Source of the DNA: Eubacterium sp.
GTDB taxonomy: Bacteria; Bacillota; Clostridia; Oscillospirales; Acutalibacteraceae
DNA: 6,452 nt
NCBI GenBank assembly: GCA_024696725.1
Contig: JAILGO010000097.1
Coordinates: 1-6,452, forward strand
Direction: 5' to 3'
The position numbers were made by a program, and so were the translations under genes. Shown one piece after another: positions 1 to 5,057 of this stretch. The notes below the pieces were generated by a model that saw nothing but the letters and a program-made list of their open reading frames with translations, did not search any database and had not been told where the DNA came from. The stretch's first letter is position 1. Each line of letters starts with the position of its first letter.

Positions 1-3
1 CCA

Positions 4-8
4 CCTCC
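4..8 (-). promoter_or_regulatory. Ribosome-binding site of a leftward gene starting outside the window
   Basis: Read on the minus strand, the left edge is ACGGAGGTGG, a strong Shine-Dalgarno core (GGAGG at 8-4). It lies about 18 bases downstream of the leftward -10 box. At normal spacing the start codon would fall a few bases beyond base 1. The gene itself cannot be identified. Confidence 0.6.
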
Positions 9-25
9 GTAATTTATACAATAAT

Positions 26-53
26 ATTATACCCTATTTTAAAAATAAATCAA
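26..53 (-). promoter_or_regulatory. Leftward sigma-A promoter
   Basis: On the minus strand there is a -35 box TTGATT (53-48), a 16-base spacer and a perfect -10 box TATAAT (31-26). A start about 7 bases further on would give a leader of roughly 20-25 bases ending in the Shine-Dalgarno at the left edge. It is divergent from the promoter at 101-129, and the two -35 boxes are under 50 bases apart. The match in boxes, spacing and downstream Shine-Dalgarno makes a chance hit in AT-rich DNA less likely, but the transcribed gene is not visible. Confidence 0.6.
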
Positions 54-100
54 TACTTTTTTGTGCAATAGGCTGAATAATAAATATTATCCGAAATCGG

Positions 101-129
101 TTGAAAAATAAGGCGGTATGCTTTATAAT
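101..129 (+). promoter_or_regulatory. Rightward sigma-A promoter of the oadG-oadB-pcrA cluster
   Basis: The -35 box is TTGAAA (101-106) and the -10 box is a perfect TATAAT (124-129), with the ideal 17-base spacer. A start near 135-137 would leave a leader of about 28-30 bases carrying the oadG Shine-Dalgarno. The leader is too short for a riboswitch. A 10-base inverted repeat, CCGAAATCGG (91-100), touches the -35 box; it could be an operator half but is too short to call. Confidence 0.8.
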
Positions 130-150
130 AATTTAGATAAATTTTAAGTA

Positions 151-157
151 AGGGAGG
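151..157 (+). promoter_or_regulatory. Ribosome-binding site deciding the GTG start of oadG
   Basis: AGGGAGG at 151-157 sits 7 bases before GTG at 165. The reading frame has no ATG at the right distance, so this site fixes the GTG as the start codon. Confidence 0.75.
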
Positions 158-164
158 AAGCGCT

Positions 165-572
165 GTGGATATTATTCTTGCGGCAACCTCAATAACTCCC
201 GAGCGCTCCGTGGCTTTTACGCTGACGGTAATCATAGCGGGACTCGGTACGGTGCTTGTAACGCTTGCGCTGTTAATATTAATATTCAACGTCTTCGGAA
301 AGGGACTATCCCTCGTTCAGAAAAGAAAAAACAAGTCTGCTCCCGTTATTGAGGAGCAGAAGGAGGAAATAAAAAAGGGCGTTCCGCTTCCTCCGCCGAT
401 TGAAGCTGCCGAAGGCGTGCCGCCCGAGGTGGTTGCGGCTATAAGCGCCGCCGTATATATGCTCGACGGCGGGAACGCCGAAATTACCTCAATCCGAAAG
501 AAAAAAGCTCCGCTTAAGGCTGACAGCGTATGGGCGAGAGCTGCTGTAAGAGATAACACAAGACCGTTTTAG
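165..572 (+). CDS. oadG: OadG-family gamma subunit of Na+-pumping decarboxylase
   Basis: Small membrane-anchored subunit of a sodium-translocating biotin-dependent decarboxylase. In this family it holds the cytoplasmic carboxyltransferase onto the membrane beta subunit. The 135-residue product shows the family plan: a short N-terminus, one hydrophobic helix at about residues 16-45, a positively charged stretch (52-58, QKRKNK), an acidic/proline-rich linker (62-87), a small conserved segment EVVAAISAAV (88-97), and a C-terminal tail W123 followed by RDNTRPF (129-135), which I recognise from clostridial OadG proteins. It lacks the C-terminal histidine cluster that binds zinc in the Klebsiella protein. 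The start is GTG. The stop codon TAG (570-572) is part of the oadB Shine-Dalgarno, so translation of the two is probably coupled. Sequence conservation in this family is weak, so the call rests on architecture, the C-terminal motif and the neighbouring oadB. Confidence 0.85.
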   Translation: MDIILAATSITPERSVAFTLTVIIAGLGTVLVTLALLILIFNVFGKGLSLVQKRKNKSAPVIEEQKEEIKKGVPLPPPIEAAEGVPPEVVAAISAAVYMLDGGNAEITSIRKKKAPLKADSVWARAAVRDNTRPF

Positions 573-583
573 GAGAAGAAATT

Positions 584-1861
584 ATGGAAGTTTTTAAGGG
601 CGTATGGGAGGTTATTACCGATATCCTTTCAAACAGCGGCTACGCGTATTTCTTTACCGACGGAGGCTGGAAAAATCTTGTAATGATTTTAATCGCCTTT
701 GTGTTTTTATACCTCGGTATTAAGAAGGGCTTTGAGCCGCTTTTAATGATACCTATCGCCTTCGGTATGCTGCTCGCTAATCTGCCCGGCGCAAACCTCG
801 CGGTTCAGTACCACGACCTGCAGGGCTTTATTGAGCTTGTGGCTCACAACCGGATACTTGACGAAAACACGGGACAATGGGTCGCCGCGTCGCCGGGACT
901 GATGGATTTTATCTATTTCGGCGTAAAGGCGGGAATCTATCCTCCGCTTATATTCCTCGGTATCGGCGCAATGACCGACTTTACCTCGCTTATCGCGCGC
1001 CCGTCGTCGTTCATTTTAGGCGCGGCGGCTCAGCTCGGTATCTTCGCGGCCTATGTAATAGCAATCGGTATGGGAAGCGGTCTGACGGAGCTTCTTCACG
1101 GAGTTATCCCTTCGCTTGACCTCTCGTTCACGCCTCAGGAAGCGGGTTCTATAGCTATTATCGGCGGCGCCGACGGTCCGACGGCAATCTTCACTACCTC
1201 AAAGCTTGCGCCTCACATGCTCGGACCTGTTGCCGTAGCGGCGTATTCCTATATGGCGCTCGTTCCGCTTATTCAGCCGCCGATTATGAGAGCGCTTACG
1301 ACTAAAAAAGAGAGAAGCGTAGTAATGAGCGGGCTCCGTCCCGTTTCGAAGCTTGAAAAAATACTGTTTCCGATTATGGTAACGGTAATCGTTTCGCTTC
1401 TTTTACCCGACGCGGCTTCGCTTGTCGGTATGCTTATGCTCGGTAATCTTCTTAAGGAGAGCGGACGTACCGAGCGTATAGCCAAGGCGGCGCAGAACGA
1501 GCTTATGAATATAGTTACTATTCTGCTCGGCGTTTCGGTCGGCGCAACGACCTCGGCGAAGTCCTTCCTTAATGCTAAAACGCTGCTTATCGTCGTGCTC
1601 GGTCTTGTTGCCTTTGCCTTCGGTACCGCGGGCGGAACGCTTTTCGGAAAGCTTATGTATATAATCACAAAGGGAAAAATCAATCCGCTTATAGGCTCGG
1701 CGGGCGTGTCCGCCGTACCGATGGCGGCAAGAGTAAGCCAGAAGGTGGGTCAGGAGGAAAACCCCTCGAACTTCCTTCTTATGCACGCTATGGGACCGAA
1801 CGTTTCGGGCGTTATCGGCTCAGCCGTAGCGGCGGGTATCTTACTCACGTTGTTAGGATAA
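584..1861 (+). CDS. oadB: Na+-translocating decarboxylase beta subunit
   Basis: Integral membrane subunit that decarboxylates carboxybiotin and couples this to Na+ export (oxaloacetate, methylmalonyl-CoA or glutaconyl-CoA decarboxylase systems; the beta subunit does not tell which). The 425-residue length is normal. Family hallmarks are visible: GIYPPLIFLGIGAMTDF (117-133), IIGGADGPTAIF (192-203) with the Na+-site aspartate D197, YSYMALVPLIQPPIM (221-235), INPLIGSAGVS (366-376) and MGPNVSGVIGSAVAAG (403-418). By spacing, D197, Y223, N367, G371 and S376 match the functionally important D203, Y229, N373, G377 and S382 of Klebsiella OadB, so the pump core looks intact. A polar loop at about residues 71-105 appears longer than in the Klebsiella protein. 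The ATG is preceded by AGGAG (571-575), which overlaps the oadG stop; the gap to oadG is 11 bases. No alpha (carboxyltransferase) or biotin-carrier gene is adjacent on the downstream side. Confidence 0.96.
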   Translation: MEVFKGVWEVITDILSNSGYAYFFTDGGWKNLVMILIAFVFLYLGIKKGFEPLLMIPIAFGMLLANLPGANLAVQYHDLQGFIELVAHNRILDENTGQWVAASPGLMDFIYFGVKAGIYPPLIFLGIGAMTDFTSLIARPSSFILGAAAQLGIFAAYVIAIGMGSGLTELLHGVIPSLDLSFTPQEAGSIAIIGGADGPTAIFTTSKLAPHMLGPVAVAAYSYMALVPLIQPPIMRALTTKKERSVVMSGLRPVSKLEKILFPIMVTVIVSLLLPDAASLVGMLMLGNLLKESGRTERIAKAAQNELMNIVTILLGVSVGATTSAKSFLNAKTLLIVVLGLVAFAFGTAGGTLFGKLMYIITKGKINPLIGSAGVSAVPMAARVSQKVGQEENPSNFLLMHAMGPNVSGVIGSAVAAGILLTLLG

Positions 1862-1865
1862 TTAT

Positions 1866-4151
1866 ATGAATAAAGACGCAGTAAAACCGAATAAGGAGCA
1901 GCAGCGCGTTATTGATACTATCGACGGTCCCGTCCTCGTCGTCGCAGGCGCGGGAACGGGAAAAACGGCTACTATCGTAAAGCGTATAGAGCATATTATC
2001 GCCGACGGCTACGCCCGTCCGTGGCAGGTGCTCGCCATAACCTTTACGAACAAGGCGGCGGGCGAGCTTAAGGAAAGGCTCGAAAACGCGATAGGTCCCG
2101 AGGCTAACGATATCTGGGCGCATACCTTTCACTCGATGTGCGGAAGAATTCTTCGCCGTTTCGGTGAAAGAATAGGCTACTCCAACCATTTTACAATCTA
2201 CGATACCGACGACCAGAAGCGCGTTATGAAGCGCGTTCAGAAGTCGCTCGGAATCGACGATAAATTTCTCAATCACCGCTCAATTCTCGCGGAAATAAGC
2301 CGCGCAAAGGACAGCCTTATAGACCCCGAAGAGTATAAAGCCACTACCGAAAACGATTTCAGAAAAGCAAAAATCGCACAGTGCTATATTGCTTATCAGA
2401 AGGAGCTTAAAAGCGCCGACGCGATGGATTTCGACGATATGATATTCAATACCGTAGCGCTTTTCAAGTCGAATCCCGACGTGCTCGACCTCTATCAGAA
2501 GCAGTTCAGATACGTAATTGTAGACGAGTATCAGGACACGAGCTACGCCCAGTACGTGCTTACATATCTTCTCGCAGGAGGCTACCATAATATCTGCGTT
2601 GTCGGCGACGACGACCAGAGCATTTACCGTTTCCGCGGCGCGACGATTGAAAATATTATGCGCTTTAAGGAGCGTTACGAGGACGAGGGCTTAAAGGTTA
2701 TTCAGCTCGAGCTCGCCGAGAATTACCGCTCTATGCAGAATATTCTCGACGCCGCGAATTCCGTTATCAGGAATAATAAAACGCGGCTTGCCGATAAGCA
2801 CCTTCGCTCGTATACGGGTAAGGACGGCGAAAAGGTCGTGCTTTATACCGCCGCCGACGAAATGCAGGAGGCACAGTTTATCGTAGACGAGATAAACTCC
2901 GGCGTCGCCGCGGGAAGAAGCTACCGCGACCACGCGGTTTTATACCGTTTGAACGCGCAATCCCGTAATATAGAAATTATGCTCGCGAAGTCGGGCGTTT
3001 CGTATAAGATTATCGGCGGAAACCGTTTCTTCGACCGTAAGGAAATAAAGGATATTATTTCCTATTTCGCGGTTATTAATAACCCCGCCGACAACGTAAG
3101 GCTTCAGCGTATTATCAATACCCCGAAGCGCGGTATAGGCGATACGATGTTTAACTATATCCTCGAAATCGCGTCGGTTAACGGAATGACCGCGTTTGAG
3201 GTCTGCGAGCACGCCGACGAGTTTTCAAAAACCGCGCGCTCCGCGGGTAAGCTCAAGGCGTTCTGTGAATTGATAAACGGCTTTCAGAGATGCGCCGAGG
3301 ACGGTATGGAAATGAGCGATTTGCTTCAGGAAATCCTCGATAAAACGCAGTATTTCGCCTATCTTGACGAGGAGGACCCGACTAAAGCCGAGGACAGAAA
3401 ATACAACGTTCAGGAGCTTTCCTCGATGCTTATTAAGTATCAGGAGGAGGACGACGAGTTCTCGCTTACCGAATTTCTTGAGGACGTCGCGCTCGTATCG
3501 GATATTGACAGCTATAACGCCGACGACGACTGCGTAGTCCTTATGACGCTTCACTCGGCTAAGGGACTTGAATTCCCCGTCGTGTTTATACCCGGTATGG
3601 AGGAGGGGATATTCCCCGGAAATCAGAGCCTCTACTCCGACGAGGAGCTTGAGGAGGAGCGCCGCCTCGCCTACGTCGGAATAACGAGAGCGAGGGAAAA
3701 GCTCTATCTTATTAACGCGCGTCAGCGTATGCTTTACGGAACGACGGGACGGAATATGCCCTCGCGCTTCGTTAAGGAAATTCCCGAACGCGTAACCGAC
3801 GACAGAACTCTTCCCGAAAGACCTAAAAGCTACGGCTTCAGAGGCAGCGCGGAGGGTTATGACCACGGCTTCGGAAAGCCTAAAACCGCCGCGAAATACG
3901 CGAACAGCGTAAAGCTCGACGGCGAGAAGCGCTCAAGCTCCGCGGCGCACGCCTTCGGTCAGGCGGGAGGAGGACCGCAAAAGTCCTCCGTTACCTATAA
4001 CGTCGGCGATACGGTTAAGCATAAGAGCTTCGGCACGGGCGTAATTTTAAGCGTTAAGCCGATGGGCGGCGATACGCTTATGGAGGTCGCCTTCGACAAG
4101 GCGGGAACTAAGAAAATTATGGCTAATTACGCGCGGCTTGAGAAAATATAA
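1866..4151 (+). CDS. pcrA: ATP-dependent DNA helicase PcrA/UvrD type
   Basis: Superfamily 1A 3'-5' DNA helicase used in nucleotide-excision repair, rolling-circle replication and clearing RecA or stalled complexes. The 761-residue length fits PcrA. Motifs in order: Walker A GAGTGKT (28-34), Ia AITFTNKAA (57-65), Walker B VIVDEYQDT (217-225), III GDDDQSIYRFRGA (247-259), IV LAENYRS (283-289), V LMTLHSAKGLEFPVVF (559-574), and VI EERRLAYVGITRARE (597-611). The last part (about 709-761, YNVGDTVKHKSFGTGVI onward) is the Tudor-like domain that binds RNA polymerase in PcrA. A low-complexity linker (about 640-708) joins it to the motor. The sequence is complete with no missing catalytic residue. ATG at 1866 lies only 4 bases after oadB; its weak Shine-Dalgarno AGGA (1855-1858) is inside the oadB end, so expression is likely tied to oadB translation. 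In many Firmicutes pcrA is followed by ligA; here it is not. A long hairpin follows the stop. Confidence 0.97.
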   Translation: MNKDAVKPNKEQQRVIDTIDGPVLVVAGAGTGKTATIVKRIEHIIADGYARPWQVLAITFTNKAAGELKERLENAIGPEANDIWAHTFHSMCGRILRRFGERIGYSNHFTIYDTDDQKRVMKRVQKSLGIDDKFLNHRSILAEISRAKDSLIDPEEYKATTENDFRKAKIAQCYIAYQKELKSADAMDFDDMIFNTVALFKSNPDVLDLYQKQFRYVIVDEYQDTSYAQYVLTYLLAGGYHNICVVGDDDQSIYRFRGATIENIMRFKERYEDEGLKVIQLELAENYRSMQNILDAANSVIRNNKTRLADKHLRSYTGKDGEKVVLYTAADEMQEAQFIVDEINSGVAAGRSYRDHAVLYRLNAQSRNIEIMLAKSGVSYKIIGGNRFFDRKEIKDIISYFAVINNPADNVRLQRIINTPKRGIGDTMFNYILEIASVNGMTAFEVCEHADEFSKTARSAGKLKAFCELINGFQRCAEDGMEMSDLLQEILDKTQYFAYLDEEDPTKAEDRKYNVQELSSMLIKYQEEDDEFSLTEFLEDVALVSDIDSYNADDDCVVLMTLHSAKGLEFPVVFIPGMEEGIFPGNQSLYSDEELEEERRLAYVGITRAREKLYLINARQRMLYGTTGRNMPSRFVKEIPERVTDDRTLPERPKSYGFRGSAEGYDHGFGKPKTAAKYANSVKLDGEKRSSSAAHAFGQAGGGPQKSSVTYNVGDTVKHKSFGTGVILSVKPMGGDTLMEVAFDKAGTKKIMANYARLEKI

Positions 4152-4158
4152 TCACAAT

Positions 4159-4221
4159 AAAAAGCCTCCTTCATAGGATGTATTGAAGTAAATCTTCAAA
4201 TACATTTATGAAGGAGTTTTT
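4159..4221 (+). terminator. Long hairpin after pcrA that also buries the next gene's ribosome-binding site
   Basis: Left arm 4159-4188 and right arm 4194-4221 form an imperfect stem of about 27 base pairs around a five-base loop (4189-4193). Perfect blocks are AAAAA/TTTTT (4159-4163 with 4217-4221), CTCCTTCAT/ATGAAGGAG (4166-4174 with 4208-4216), ATGTATT/AATACAT (4178-4184 with 4199-4205) and GAAG/CTTC (4185-4188 with 4194-4197), separated by small bulges. The stem followed by a T run resembles an intrinsic terminator for pcrA. The Shine-Dalgarno AAGGAG (4211-4216) of the gene at 4224 lies wholly in the right arm, 7 bases before its ATG. A transcript reading through from pcrA would therefore present a closed ribosome-binding site. 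The structure is read directly; termination and translational control are inferred. Confidence 0.75.
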
Positions 4222-4223
4222 CT

Positions 4224-5018
4224 ATGTCAAATCTTTCAGGCGGCGATATGCGCATCGACGAGGCTGTGTGCATTGATACCAAAAGGATTTACGATTCCTG
4301 CGAAAGCAAGGATTGCTGCGAGGAGTTAAGGGTAACCTTTAACGACGCGGCTCAAAGCCTTATCGACAAGGCGGACACGGTTAAAACGAGGGACTGCGAT
4401 ATTTCCGCGGTCAGCATCGACGTTGACGAGGTTCCGTTCAACAAGGGCTATTACAGCGTGGATATAAGCTTTTATTTCCGTCTGCGCTTTGATACTTATT
4501 CCAGTCCCGGCGCAATGCCTCAGGTAGCAATCGGTTACGCGACCTTTAATAAAAAGTGCATCCTTTACGGCTCGGAGGGCGACGCAAAAATCTTTACCTC
4601 AACCGCGGGCGAGCGTCGCAGAGACTGCGCCGAAGCGCCTAAGTACGCTAATCCGACGGCTAAGGTACAGGCGGTTGACCCGGTAATTCTCGATACTCAG
4701 GTAGTCGAGGTCTGCCATTGCCGCCGCCATTGCTGCACTACCTTCCCCGATTCAATCCGCGAGAGCCTCGCCGCGTCAAGATTCCCCCAGAATCCCGAAA
4801 AGGCTGTGCTCGTAACGCTCGGTCTCTTCTCGATTATTCAGCTTTCACGCGACGTTCAGATGATGATTCCCGCTATTGATTTCTGCATTCCCGAAAAAGA
4901 GTGCGCCTGCTCGACTCAGTCTCCGTGCGAAAGCTTTGAAAGCATTGATTTCCCCGTTAATCAGTTCTTCCCTCCCGAAGCGGACGCGGGTAACGAGGCA
5001 AGCCGCGGCTGCGGTTAA
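4224..5018 (+). CDS. Cysteine-rich protein of unknown function
   Basis: I cannot assign a function. The 264-residue product has no signal peptide or membrane helix and looks cytoplasmic. It contains 16 cysteines (about 6 percent), many paired: C31-C32, CHCRRHCC (164-171), and the C-terminal set C221, C227, C229, C235. The N-terminal part (about 11-40, with VCIDTKRIYDSC and DCCEELRV) leads into an alternating hydrophobic region with PFNKGYYSVDISFYFRL (71-87) and ILYGSEGDAKIF (113-124), which suggests beta strands. From memory, similar cysteine-bearing proteins with the VCID...RIYDSC and GSEG.AKIF segments recur as hypothetical proteins in Clostridia; this is not checked. Metal binding, or a cross-linked structural role such as a spore layer, is possible but unproven. 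ATG 4224 is chosen because AAGGAG lies 7 bases upstream. The gene sits alone between the pcrA hairpin and a shared terminator. Codon use resembles its neighbours, so there is no sign of recent transfer. Confidence 0.9.
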   Translation: MSNLSGGDMRIDEAVCIDTKRIYDSCESKDCCEELRVTFNDAAQSLIDKADTVKTRDCDISAVSIDVDEVPFNKGYYSVDISFYFRLRFDTYSSPGAMPQVAIGYATFNKKCILYGSEGDAKIFTSTAGERRRDCAEAPKYANPTAKVQAVDPVILDTQVVEVCHCRRHCCTTFPDSIRESLAASRFPQNPEKAVLVTLGLFSIIQLSRDVQMMIPAIDFCIPEKECACSTQSPCESFESIDFPVNQFFPPEADAGNEASRGCG

Positions 5019-5027
5019 ATTCAGAAT

Positions 5028-5057
5028 AAAAAAGGGCGGTTTAAACCGTCCTTTTCT
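5028..5057. terminator. Bidirectional intrinsic terminator between convergent genes
   Basis: GGGCGGT (5034-5040) pairs with ACCGTCC (5045-5051), including one G-T pair, around loop TTAA (5041-5044). The stem is extended by flanking A and T runs (5028-5033 and 5052-5055). Read rightward it ends in TTTT 34 bases after the stop of the cysteine-rich gene; read leftward it ends in TTTTTT directly after the malQ stop codon at 5059-5057. It can serve both genes. Confidence 0.85.

Noticed and set aside
77..90. AT-rich inverted repeat ATAAT-AAAT-ATTAT as an operator
   Set aside because: It is low-complexity AT sequence in an AT-rich spacer, and similar palindromes (for example 21-30) occur by chance.
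61..90. Second rightward promoter, TTGTGC with TATTAT
   Set aside because: The -35 is poor, the spacer is 18 bases, and a much better promoter lies at 101-129.
1273..1786. Two overlapping open frames of 127-136 codons on the minus strand inside oadB
   Set aside because: They are antisense to conserved oadB membrane segments and have no domain or ribosome-binding site of their own.
3225..3866. Open frame of 213 codons on the minus strand inside pcrA
   Set aside because: It lies wholly within the well-supported pcrA motor domain, has no Shine-Dalgarno or recognisable motif, and looks like an antisense shadow of GC-rich codons.
4184..4212. Sigma-A-like boxes TTGAAG and TATGAA, 17 bases apart, before the cysteine-rich gene
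   Set aside because: Each box matches only 4 of 6 bases, and a start near 4219 would leave a transcript without the Shine-Dalgarno.
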